From Burkholderiales bacterium (GTDB taxonomy: Bacteria > Pseudomonadota > Gammaproteobacteria > Burkholderiales > Burkholderiaceae): a DNA stretch of 64,000 bases. The notes beneath the pieces are model-generated. The model was not told the origin of the DNA. It ran no database searches and saw nothing but the letters and a program-made list of their open reading frames with translations. The position numbers and the translations under genes are program-made. The stretch spans positions 85,710 through 149,709 of the forward strand of contig JAMFSK010000128.1 in the NCBI GenBank assembly GCA_026225235.1. The letters run 5' to 3'. This document shows, piece by piece, positions 45,260 to 53,687 of the stretch (positions within the stretch are counted from its first letter, which is position 1; each line of letters begins with the position of its first letter).

Positions 45260-46282
45260 TTAAATCGTCGCCACCGGCGTAACGGGTGAACCGACCGCAC
45301 CGGTCAGGCGCAACGGGGGCGCCGTAAGAAGAAAGCGTGAACGCCCCTCGGCACGAAGCGCGGCAGCGAGTTCGCCGAGGTACCAGAGCTCGCCAAGGGG
45401 AATGCCATGACCGAACAGACAAAGCTCGTGGAGCGGCAGGAGCGCACACGGCACGCAGCCAGCGCTTGCCGGTACACCTTCGACCGCATAGTTGTCTGCA
45501 CACAGCGCGGCAATGCCACTGTCGACGATCCAGTTCTGGAGCTTTTCATCGCGGCCGTCGAGCACCGCACAACTTTGCTCAAGTGCCTCGTGGGTCGGGT
45601 GTCCCTTCATCTCCATCAGCACGTCCGCGAAGCCGGTGTAAAGGCACAGAATGTCACCTGCTTCGGGCTCGACGCCCGCCTGCTCAACACTGCGCATCAA
45701 CAGCTCATAGCCCACGTTCTGACGCTTCGCGCCGCAGAGCGCATGCAGATCGAGCAGCATGCCGCGTGACTGGATCGCCTTGACCGCCATGTTCTGGATG
45801 CCAAGCGCGTGCGCGCCCGGCGCACGGCCCTCAGCGTCGTCAGGGCCGGTGATGTCGATACCCGGACGGTAGCCGTTGTAGTAAGCCGGTGCCGGCACGC
45901 CGGTCCCATCGATATCGAACAACTGCCCCACGTGAGCGAGGCTGTCCCACTGCGTCGAATATTGGGTATGTAGCAACACCGCGTCATCGCAGACGACATC
46001 GGTTGCGCCAGGACTCGTCAGATTCAGCCTGAAGTTATAAACCGGCCGCCCGTCGCGCTCGGTCGGCCTCAAACGCGGTGGATGGCGGCGGGGGTTCAGG
46101 GCATTGCCGCCGGGCAGTTCGAGCGGCAGGCTCAGGCAAAAACTGTGGCCGAGCTTGACCTCGGCAATACCCTTCAACACGACTTCAGGCGTGATGAGGT
46201 TCAGGCGCCCCAGTTGGTCATCGGCGCCGAAGTCGCCCCAGTTCGATCGCGCGGGACGCTGCTTCCAACGACGATTCGACAT
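45260..46282 (-). CDS. Cyclase-family metal-dependent hydrolase (kynurenine formamidase-like fold)
   Basis: A 340-residue protein of the cyclase family (PF04199 type). Key parts are HTQYSTQWDSLAHVGQLFD, holding the family's HxGTHxDxPxH-equivalent metal region in divergent form (TQWDSLAHVG), and DILCLYTG. Related enzymes include kynurenine formamidase and isatin hydrolase; the divergent motif and length put it in the longer subgroup with no fixed substrate. It follows the sugar-type ABC permease by eight bases, so it is the last gene of that operon and may act on the imported compound. Confidence 0.83.
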   Translation of the reverse strand: MSNRRWKQRPARSNWGDFGADDQLGRLNLITPEVVLKGIAEVKLGHSFCLSLPLELPGGNALNPRRHPPRLRPTERDGRPVYNFRLNLTSPGATDVVCDDAVLLHTQYSTQWDSLAHVGQLFDIDGTGVPAPAYYNGYRPGIDITGPDDAEGRAPGAHALGIQNMAVKAIQSRGMLLDLHALCGAKRQNVGYELLMRSVEQAGVEPEAGDILCLYTGFADVLMEMKGHPTHEALEQSCAVLDGRDEKLQNWIVDSGIAALCADNYAVEGVPASAGCVPCALLPLHELCLFGHGIPLGELWYLGELAAALRAEGRSRFLLTAPPLRLTGAVGSPVTPVATI

Positions 46283-46290
46283 GATCGCGT

Positions 46291-47271
46291 TCACCGGTTC
46301 CGGAGGGAATAGACCAGTGCCGCCAGGGCGATGATCGCGCCTTGCAGCATCAGCTTGCCTGGCTCGCCCAGGCCCAGACTCGTGAGGAAATTGAACAGAA
46401 AGGTCAGCATGAAGGCCGCTACCGCAGGGCCCGCCATGCCGCCCTTGCCGGTGCCGAAGTTCACCCCGCCGAGAATGGCCGCCGCGAGCGAGTTCAGCGC
46501 AAGGTCCTGCCCCAGGGTGACATTGCCCATCCCGACAAAGCCCACCAGGATGAAACCGCACAGCACCGACACCAGCGCCGACACGACATGCCCGACGAAG
46601 ATCACGCGCAAGTGCGGTATCCCTGACAGCGCGGCTGCCTGCGGATTGTTGCCCACCGCATCGAGGTAACGGCCGAATACCGTGAGCTTGAGCACAACGG
46701 CCGCGGGCACGAGCACGGCGAACCAGACCAGCACGGGCACCGGGAGGCCAATCACCCGGCGGCTTGCGAGCTCGCGCAACATATCGGGCGCATCGCCGGG
46801 CGCGCGCAGTTGTGAAAACGCAATCACGACGCCAGTCAGGATCATCGCCACCGCGAGCGTCACGATGACCGACGAGGCACGTGCCTTGACGATCAGCACC
46901 CCGTTGAGCGCGCCCACGGCCAGGCCGAGCACGATGCACATCAACACCGCGACGGTATCGGATACCGGGAAATAGCCGCTCGTGAGAATGTACGAGACCG
47001 CGGCGATGACGCCACCCGCCGACAGGTCGAGCGAGCGCGCGCGCATCACGAGCGACTGACCGATCACGGCAAGCCCGAGCGGGGCGGCTTGCCGGAGGAT
47101 CAGGGGCAGCAGCATCGCCGACAGCAACTGAGGACGCAGCGCCGCAGCGAGGGCCAGCAGCACAATCGTGCCAAAGTAAGCCGGCGGGACAGAAGCGGCA
47201 AGGCCGGGAAGCGCCTTCCAGTTCGGCAACCAGGAACGCGGTGCATCGACCGCACGAAGATCGGCTTTCAT
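46291..47271 (-). CDS. Sugar-type ABC transporter permease (RbsC family), second
   Basis: A 326-residue inner-membrane permease. Blocks such as VIGQSLVMRARSLDLSAGGVIAA, GALNGVLIVKARASSVIVTLAVAMIL and LGQDLALNSLAAAILGGVNFGTGKGG match the ribose/xylose permease family. It is coupled to the upstream permease by an ATGA overlap. A heteromeric permease pair is common in these importers. Confidence 0.9.
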   Translation of the reverse strand: MKADLRAVDAPRSWLPNWKALPGLAASVPPAYFGTIVLLALAAALRPQLLSAMLLPLILRQAAPLGLAVIGQSLVMRARSLDLSAGGVIAAVSYILTSGYFPVSDTVAVLMCIVLGLAVGALNGVLIVKARASSVIVTLAVAMILTGVVIAFSQLRAPGDAPDMLRELASRRVIGLPVPVLVWFAVLVPAAVVLKLTVFGRYLDAVGNNPQAAALSGIPHLRVIFVGHVVSALVSVLCGFILVGFVGMGNVTLGQDLALNSLAAAILGGVNFGTGKGGMAGPAVAAFMLTFLFNFLTSLGLGEPGKLMLQGAIIALAALVYSLRNR

Positions 47272-48185
47272 AGACCCACCATCGCGCGCCGTTGTGAACA
47301 CACCGCCACCAGGAGCAGGAGTCCTGTCACCGCACCGCGTAGGAACGGCGAAATGCCGAATAAGTTGATGCCGTTGGTGATGAACCCCAGGCTCAACGCG
47401 CCGGTTACGACACCGAGAATGCTGCCCACGCCGCCCGTCAGTTGGATACCGCCCAGCGCGACCGCCGTGACCGATTCGAGGCTGAAGGAGGTGCCCATGG
47501 TCGGGTCACCTGAAGCGACACGCGCCGCAAGATAGATGCCGCTGACCACGGCGAGCAGGCTGCAGATCACGTAGGCGATCACCGCGACCCGCGCCGCGTG
47601 TACGCCGTTCAGGTGAGCGCTCCGCGCATTGGCTCCGACCGCAAAGATATGTACACCGAGGCGCGTCCGATAGAGCAGCAATCCCACCAGCCCCGCGCAC
47701 ACCGCGCACCAGAGCAACGATTGGGGAACACCGAACAAGGTGTCGTTCGCGAGTGAGCCGAGCATCGCCGGCACTTCGCCACCCGGGATCGGCAACACCA
47801 CATAAGCGAAACCCTGCAGGAAGGTCAACGTACTCAGCGTCATGACCAGCGGATGAATGCCCGCGATCGCAATGCCGATCCCGTTGACGAGGCCAACGAC
47901 GAGCCCGAGCGCAAGCGCAAGACCGATACCGACGAAGGGATCAGTATGCGTCGCCACAATGCAGCCTGCGAGGCTCACGACCGATCCGACCGACAGATCG
48001 ATGCCCGCGACGAGCGCAACGATGAACTGCCCGAGCGTGACAATCAGCAAGGCGGCAATCTGAGCGCTGACATTGGCGAGATTCTCACGGTGCATGAACT
48101 CGGGCGCGATCACTGCGAGCACGACGAACAGCAGCACGGGCAAGCCGAGCGTATAGCGGCTCAGGCCAGAGCGTGTCGACTTCAT
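47268..48185 (-). CDS. Sugar-type ABC transporter permease (RbsC family), first
   Basis: A 305-residue permease of the RbsC family, with TLGQFIVALVAGIDLSVGSVVSLAGCIVA and ALGGIQLTGGVGSILGVVTGALSLGFITNGINLFGI. The ATG overlaps the ATPase stop by four bases; longer upstream readings fall inside the ATPase gene and are rejected. About eight to nine membrane segments. Confidence 0.9.
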   Translation of the reverse strand: MKSTRSGLSRYTLGLPVLLFVVLAVIAPEFMHRENLANVSAQIAALLIVTLGQFIVALVAGIDLSVGSVVSLAGCIVATHTDPFVGIGLALALGLVVGLVNGIGIAIAGIHPLVMTLSTLTFLQGFAYVVLPIPGGEVPAMLGSLANDTLFGVPQSLLWCAVCAGLVGLLLYRTRLGVHIFAVGANARSAHLNGVHAARVAVIAYVICSLLAVVSGIYLAARVASGDPTMGTSFSLESVTAVALGGIQLTGGVGSILGVVTGALSLGFITNGINLFGISPFLRGAVTGLLLLVAVCSQRRAMVGL

Positions 48186-49771
48186 GAAGTCACCTCGCTG
48201 AGCGAATAGGAAGGGCTTACCGGCGTGTGGACGTCGGCAAGGGCGAGGGCCAGCAAGCCCTCTTCCGTGGCGGACTTCGCATCGACGTCGCCGACGATGC
48301 GGCCGGCGCGCACGATCAGGATCCGGTCGCACAGGCCAATCAGTTCGGGCAGGTCGCTCGACAGCACGAGCACCGCGCCGCCTTGCGCCGCGAACTCGCG
48401 TAGCAAACCGTAGATCTCGGCCTTCGCGCCGACATCGACGCCGCGTGTCGGTTGCTCGATCAACAAGGTATCGACACCTGCGGCGAGCCAGCGGCCGATC
48501 ATGACCTTCTGCTGGTTGCCGCCAGACAATGCACCGACTTCCTGAGCAAGGTCACGCGCGCGCAACTGGAGCCGCCCCGCGATGCGCACGACCTGTGCCT
48601 TGCTGCGCGGCGCACGCCGCAGCAAACCCACGCCACGCAGCGCGCCGAGCCAGACATTGTCCTGGATCGGCATGTCGAGATAGAGGCCTTCGAGCTTGCG
48701 ATCCTCGGGGATCAGGCCGACGCCCTGCTCGACGATTCGCACTACGCCTTCACGCGGATCGAAAGGGACCGTCGTCCCGTCGGGCCGGGTCCGGACAATC
48801 TCGCTGCTCGCCGGTCGCACTGCACCGGCCAGTGAGCGGATGATTTCGCGCTGGCCCTGCCCTTCGAGGCCGCCCATCCCGACGATCTCTCCGCGATGAA
48901 GCTTGAGTCTGACTTCGGGGCCCCCGGGGACGACGGTCAGCGCGCGAACATCGAGCGCAGTAACGTCGCCCGCTTGCGGTTGATAAGACGGAAACAAGGC
49001 CTGGATCGGCCGTCCGACCATCAGCGTGATCAGGCGCTCGGGCGTCAGCGCCCCGATCGCTTCGGTGGTGACGAGCTGCCCGTCCTTGAGGACCGTCACC
49101 GTGTCGCAGAAGCGGAAGATCTCGTCGAGCCGATGGCTGATATAGAACACCAGCTTGCCCTGCGCCTTCAACGTCGCCAGCAGGGCCTCGAGCTTGTCGA
49201 CCTCAGTGCGGTTCAGCGGCGCGGTCGGCTCGTCGAAGATAAACGTGGTCGCGTCGGTCGACACGCCTTTGGCGATTTCGACCAGTTGCTGCTCGCCAAT
49301 CGTCAGGCTGCCGCAGGCGCGCCGCGGGTCGAGGTCGATCCCGATGCGCGTCAGGACGTCGCGCGCTTCCTCGAGCATGCGTGTGCGACTCAGCAGGCCC
49401 ATGCGCGTCGGCTCGCGTCCGAGCAACAGATTCTCGGCTACCGTGAGATTGGGCAACACGGTCAGTTCCTGAAACACGGTCGAGATCCCGGCGTCGCGCG
49501 CGGCCGAGGGTCCGCTGAAGCGCACCGCCCGGCCCTCGACCTGCACTTCGCCCTCATCGGGCCGATACACGCCAGCCAGCACCTTCATCAGGGTCGACTT
49601 GCCCGCGCCGTTTTCGCCGGTGATCGCATGAATCGAACCCGCTCGCCCCGCCAGACTCACATCCTGCAGGGCGGCGACGGGGCCGAACCGTTTCGAGACG
49701 CCACGCACGACCACCGGGTCGGGCGTGGCACCCAGGGCGGGCGCTGGCGGATGAACTGCTTCGCTATGCAT
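48182..49771 (-). CDS. Sugar-type ABC transporter ATPase (RbsA family)
   Basis: A 529-residue double ATPase. The first half has Walker A GENGAGKST, a signature LTIGEQQLVEIAKG and IFDEPTAPLNRTE. The second half has a degenerate Walker A (GGLEGQGQRE), LSGGNQQKVMIGRWL and QPTRGVDVGA. It energises import of the compound bound by the upstream periplasmic protein. A 15 bp gap separates it from the binding-protein gene, and it overlaps the permease gene by four bases. Confidence 0.93.
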   Translation of the reverse strand: MHSEAVHPPAPALGATPDPVVVRGVSKRFGPVAALQDVSLAGRAGSIHAITGENGAGKSTLMKVLAGVYRPDEGEVQVEGRAVRFSGPSAARDAGISTVFQELTVLPNLTVAENLLLGREPTRMGLLSRTRMLEEARDVLTRIGIDLDPRRACGSLTIGEQQLVEIAKGVSTDATTFIFDEPTAPLNRTEVDKLEALLATLKAQGKLVFYISHRLDEIFRFCDTVTVLKDGQLVTTEAIGALTPERLITLMVGRPIQALFPSYQPQAGDVTALDVRALTVVPGGPEVRLKLHRGEIVGMGGLEGQGQREIIRSLAGAVRPASSEIVRTRPDGTTVPFDPREGVVRIVEQGVGLIPEDRKLEGLYLDMPIQDNVWLGALRGVGLLRRAPRSKAQVVRIAGRLQLRARDLAQEVGALSGGNQQKVMIGRWLAAGVDTLLIEQPTRGVDVGAKAEIYGLLREFAAQGGAVLVLSSDLPELIGLCDRILIVRAGRIVGDVDAKSATEEGLLALALADVHTPVSPSYSLSEVTS

Positions 49772-49786
49772 GGCTTACACCACTCT

Positions 49787-50872
49787 TCAACGATGGAACA
49801 TCTCTTTGAGCTTGGCTTCGGGCAAAGTCGACGGCACCCAGTAGGCGTCGTTGAGGTCCGCCCGGTAGTACTTGTCAAGTGTGCTCTGCGTGACCGGATC
49901 CGGTGCGGAGAAATACGACTTATAAACCGGTTGGCCTTCGAGAAGTGCAACCGAAGCACGTACAGTCGCAACGCCAAGTCCCGGTGTGAACAACGGCCCG
50001 ACGCTCTTCACGCCAGATTGCTTCCAGGCGCGCAGGAAACCGTTGTTGCCCTCGCCCGTCATCGGTACGAGCGGTTTGCCGGCTTCCTTGAAGACGTCGA
50101 GGCAGGCACGCGTCATCTCGGCGCCGGAGAACCAGATACCGTCGACCTGATTGCCGGACAGCACGAGGTTCTCGCACAACTGCTTGCCCTTCGCGTAACT
50201 CCAGTCGCCAAACACCTCTTGTGTGACCTTGATATCGGAGCCTTCGAGCGACTTGCGGAAACCCTGATAACGCAGGCTTTCCTCGTCGACCCCGGCCACC
50301 CCGCGGAAGGCCCACACATTGCCCTTTCCATTGAGTTCCTTGCGCAGGAATTCGCCCCCCTGCTTGCCGAAGATCTCGCCACCGGCACCGACTTCGACCG
50401 TCGATTGCATGGCCTTGCCGAAGGCGCCAAATACCACCACCGGGATGCCCTGCTTGATGGCCTTCTCGACCAGCGGCGCGCCAACCGCGGCCGAGATCGG
50501 GCCGAGGATCAGCAGATCGACTTTCTTGGTCAGCAAGTCCTCGACGTCGGCGACCTGTTTGGCCGGCTTCCAGTCGGCTTCGGTAAAGATGAACTCACCG
50601 ATCTCCTTGTGCAGCGACGCCTCGTATTTCATCTCCTGGATCATCTGCACGATCCACGTGTTGCCGACGCCGCCGAAGGACACACCGATGCGCCAGGGTG
50701 GCGCTTTCTTGAACTGGTTCGGGGTCGTCTGCTCCTTGGTCGACGGGGTCATGATGCCGCCGGGCAGGAGTTCGACATCGGCGGCAGATACGGGCGCAGC
50801 GAACGTCAATGCGGCAAGCGCCGCAGCAACGGCGCCCAGCATCAGGACCGCCCGATCACGGAAGGTATGCAT
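49787..50872 (-). CDS. Periplasmic sugar-type binding protein (PBP type 1)
   Basis: A 361-residue solute-binding protein with a signal peptide ending AAPVSA-AD. The mature part starts with the fold's first strand at WRIGVSFGGVGNTWIVQMIQEM and continues VDLLILGPISAAVGAPLVEKAIKQGIPVVVFGA, as in ribose-binding-type proteins. The ligand is unknown; the operon's cyclase-family enzyme hints that it may not be a simple sugar. First gene of a five-gene operon, with a GGAG ribosome site five bases before the ATG. Confidence 0.9.
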   Translation of the reverse strand: MHTFRDRAVLMLGAVAAALAALTFAAPVSAADVELLPGGIMTPSTKEQTTPNQFKKAPPWRIGVSFGGVGNTWIVQMIQEMKYEASLHKEIGEFIFTEADWKPAKQVADVEDLLTKKVDLLILGPISAAVGAPLVEKAIKQGIPVVVFGAFGKAMQSTVEVGAGGEIFGKQGGEFLRKELNGKGNVWAFRGVAGVDEESLRYQGFRKSLEGSDIKVTQEVFGDWSYAKGKQLCENLVLSGNQVDGIWFSGAEMTRACLDVFKEAGKPLVPMTGEGNNGFLRAWKQSGVKSVGPLFTPGLGVATVRASVALLEGQPVYKSYFSAPDPVTQSTLDKYYRADLNDAYWVPSTLPEAKLKEMFHR

Positions 50873-51055
50873 GAAGTCTCCTTGTCTATTTTGTCGTTCT
50901 CGGATCCAGGATGCCGAATGCCAGTCTCCGTCCGAGAAGCGCAGAGGCTCGCAGGAATACCGTACTCATGCTGCGATGAAACGGAACTGCATGCTGCTAC
51001 CACTAGATCGCCCGCACACTTGCCCTGCGTCCCTATGCGATACACGCAGACTGCG

Positions 51056-52624
51056 TTAAGCAGGCTGTGCGTGTTCTTCGAGCCAGTACGCCACGTGCTC
51101 GCGCTGCTGCGCCGTGAAATGCAGACCCAGCTTCGAGCGGCGCCACAGCACGTCATCAGCACTCAGCGCCCATTCCTCGTTACGCAGGTAATCGAGCTCG
51201 CGTTCGTAGAGGCCCGGTGCGATGCAGGCGCCCAGATCCGCCACCGACCGTGCATCGCCGAGCACCACCGCAATCCTCGAACCGTAGGCGCGTGCGAGGC
51301 GACGCGCGAGCGCGGGTTCAAGCCATGCATGCCGGGTGCGCACCGCCGCCACGAGGCGCTCGAAGTCCGCCGTGGGTTGCGTTGCCGGCCCGATCCAGTC
51401 AGTCAGATCGCCGCCTGGCAAGTAAGCGCCGTCAGTCCACGCCGCGCGCGCTTCGCCGAGCATGCGCCCGATCTCATGACCGGCGTCTTCGGCCAGCTTG
51501 CGAAACGTCGTGATCTTGCCGCCCCATACCGACAGGAGTGGCGCCGCAGTCGTGTTGCTTTCGAGGAAGTAGTCACGCGTTACCGCGGACGGATCGCCTG
51601 AAGCGTCGTCGAGCAAAGGCCGCACGCCCGAATAGGTCCATACCACGCTGGCCGGTGTGACCGCTTGCCTGAAGTAGCGGCTCGCCTGGGCGCAGAGGTA
51701 ATCGATCTCGCTCGCATCGATCTTCGCCGAACCGGGGTCGGCGCCCTCGAGTTCAACATCGGTCGTACCGATCAGGGTGAAGGCGTCCTGAAACGGAATC
51801 GCGAAGATGATCCGGCGGTCGGCATTCTGAAAGATATAGGCATGGTCATGCTCGAACAGACGCGGCACGACGATGTGGCTGCCCTTGACGAGGCGCAATT
51901 GCCGCGTCGCGAGCACTTCGTCTTGCGCGGGCCGCGCGACGCCGCGCAGCACGGACTCGGCCCAGGGGCCAGCCGCATTGACCAGAGCACGCGCACGCAC
52001 CGTGCGCCGGCTGCCGTCCTGCGCTTCGAGCAGCACGTCCCAACCGTCGCGATCGCGTTGCGCACGCACACAGCGGGTGCGGGTGAGCACCTCGGCGCCG
52101 CGAGCCCGGGCATCGAGGGCATTGAGCACCACCAGCCGCGCATCGTCGACCCAGCCATCCGAATACACAAAACCGCGCCGGAACGACGGCTTGAGCGCAG
52201 CGCCAGCAGGGTGGCGATGCAGATCGATGGTGCGCGAGGCCGGTAACACTTCGCGTCGCGCCAGATGATCGTAGAGAAACAGGCCCGCACGAATCATCCA
52301 GGCTGGCCGCATCGAAGGGTCGTGCGGCATCACGAAGCGCAGCGGCCACATGATGTGCGGTGCGCTGCGCAGCAGGACCTCGCGCTCCTGCAAGGCCTTG
52401 CGTACGAGGGAAAACTCGTAGTATTCCAGGTAACGCAGGCCGCCATGGATCAGCTTGGTCGAGGCCGAAGACGTGTGCGAAGCGAGGTCGTCTTTCTCGC
52501 AGAGCGTCACGCGCCAGCCGCGCCCCGCCAGATCTCGGGCAATGCCGCAGCCGTTGATGCCGCCCCCGATGATCAGCACGTCGCAGTCGACGAAAGGCGC
52601 AGGAGAAAGGGGCGCTGGGCTCAA
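51056..52624 (-). CDS. glpD: Aerobic glycerol-3-phosphate dehydrogenase
   Basis: A 522-residue FAD enzyme that oxidises sn-glycerol 3-phosphate to dihydroxyacetone phosphate at the inner membrane and passes electrons to quinone. The FAD site VLIIGGGINGCGIARDLAGRG is near the N-terminus, with TSSASTKLIHGGLRYLE and GTTDVELEGADPG following; the length is normal. The start is a TTG, since no in-frame ATG lies before the conserved FAD motif. It is divergent from glpR across a region with TTCG-type direct repeats. No glpK or glpF is present in the window. Confidence 0.94.
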   Translation of the reverse strand: MSPAPLSPAPFVDCDVLIIGGGINGCGIARDLAGRGWRVTLCEKDDLASHTSSASTKLIHGGLRYLEYYEFSLVRKALQEREVLLRSAPHIMWPLRFVMPHDPSMRPAWMIRAGLFLYDHLARREVLPASRTIDLHRHPAGAALKPSFRRGFVYSDGWVDDARLVVLNALDARARGAEVLTRTRCVRAQRDRDGWDVLLEAQDGSRRTVRARALVNAAGPWAESVLRGVARPAQDEVLATRQLRLVKGSHIVVPRLFEHDHAYIFQNADRRIIFAIPFQDAFTLIGTTDVELEGADPGSAKIDASEIDYLCAQASRYFRQAVTPASVVWTYSGVRPLLDDASGDPSAVTRDYFLESNTTAAPLLSVWGGKITTFRKLAEDAGHEIGRMLGEARAAWTDGAYLPGGDLTDWIGPATQPTADFERLVAAVRTRHAWLEPALARRLARAYGSRIAVVLGDARSVADLGACIAPGLYERELDYLRNEEWALSADDVLWRRSKLGLHFTAQQREHVAYWLEEHAQPA

Positions 52625-52667
52625 AGCATGTCTCTGGGTTTATCTACGCACCGGTCGGCGGCACGTT

Positions 52668-52746
52668 TTCGTATGGGTTCATTGTATTTCGTTATCGCGC
52701 GTTTCCAGTCGGCGTTTTCCCTTAGATCGGTTCGTTTGGGTTCGTT
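52668..52746. promoter_or_regulatory. Probable GlpR operator repeats between glpD and glpR
   Basis: Two direct repeats, TTCGTATGGGTTCATT at 52668 and TTCGTTTGGGTTCGTT at 52731 (14 of 16 identical, 63 bases apart), flank a further TTCGTTATCG at 52688. DeoR-type GlpR proteins bind TTCG-containing sites, and the position between the divergent genes fits repression of glpD and of glpR itself. Confidence 0.6.
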
Positions 52747-52824
52747 ATAGAGTGAGGCGGACCGGCGGCCTACCCCTGCGGCCGGACCGCGATTAGACTG
52801 CGGCTCGATATTGACGACCTTGCC

Positions 52825-53607
52825 ATGAACCCCAACCCTCGCCAGATCAAGTTGCTCGAGACCGTGCGTGCGCAGGGCTCGGTCACGGTCGAGCATCTCG
52901 CCGAAATGCTCGGCGTGACCTTGCAGACCGTGCGGCGCGACGTTCAGCGGCTCGCCGACGACGGCTTGCTGGCCCGTTTCCATGGCGGTGTGCGTGCGCC
53001 CTCCTCGACCATCGAGAATCTCGCCTACCAGCAGCGCGAGACGCTCAATGCCGGCGGCAAGGCGCGCATCGCCCGCGCGGTCGCCGCCCGCGTTCCCAAT
53101 GACTGTTCGCTGATCCTCAACATCGGCACCACGACCGAAGCGATCGCCAAGGCTTTGCTCAGTCACACTGGCCTGCGCGTGATTACCAACAACCTGAATG
53201 TCGCGAGCATTCTCAGTGACAACCCTGCTTGCGAGGTGATCGTCGCGGGGGGCTCGGTACGATCGCGCGACCGGGCCATCGTCGGGGAGGCGGCGGTCGA
53301 CTTTATTCGCCAGTTCAAGGTCGACATCGCCATCATCGGCATCTCGGGCATCGAGGACGACGGTTCGCTGCGCGACTTCGATCTGCGCGAAGTCAAGGTC
53401 GCGCAGGCCATCATCGCCCAGGCGCGCGAAGTATGGCTCGCCGCAGACGCGAGTAAATTCAACCGGCCCGCGATGGTCCAGCTCGCCGATCTGTCGCAAA
53501 TAGACTGTCTGTTTACCGATGTCGAGCCGCCGCCGCCTTTTCCGGCCCTGCTGGCAAGTGCCGGCGTGCGTTGCGAGATCGCGCGCGCCACGGTAAAGGG
53601 CGACTAG
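52825..53607 (+). CDS. glpR: Glycerol-3-phosphate regulon repressor, DeoR family
   Basis: A 260-residue DeoR-family regulator. The N-terminal helix-turn-helix reads QGSVTVEHLAEMLGVTLQTVRRDVQRLADDGLLARFHGG. The sugar-phosphate effector domain contains ILNIGTTTEAIAKAL and VIVAGGSVRSRDRAIVGEAA, as in GlpR. It is divergent from glpD, its expected target, with glycerol 3-phosphate as inducer. The gene name rests on family plus neighbour. Confidence 0.93.
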   Translation: MNPNPRQIKLLETVRAQGSVTVEHLAEMLGVTLQTVRRDVQRLADDGLLARFHGGVRAPSSTIENLAYQQRETLNAGGKARIARAVAARVPNDCSLILNIGTTTEAIAKALLSHTGLRVITNNLNVASILSDNPACEVIVAGGSVRSRDRAIVGEAAVDFIRQFKVDIAIIGISGIEDDGSLRDFDLREVKVAQAIIAQAREVWLAADASKFNRPAMVQLADLSQIDCLFTDVEPPPPFPALLASAGVRCEIARATVKGD

Positions 53608-53687
53608 AGGCAGTGGAGTTTTGTCGCGATGTCGCCTGAGCGGCGATCGGCTACAGTGGTGACGTTCCGACTTGCTCCAGGATTGCC

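Noticed and set aside
48896..51601. 901-codon plus-strand ORF across the ABC ATPase, binding protein and glpD
   Set aside because: It crosses three well-supported minus-strand genes and their gaps. Its composition (Arg, His, Asp-rich) is that of an antisense frame in GC-rich DNA.
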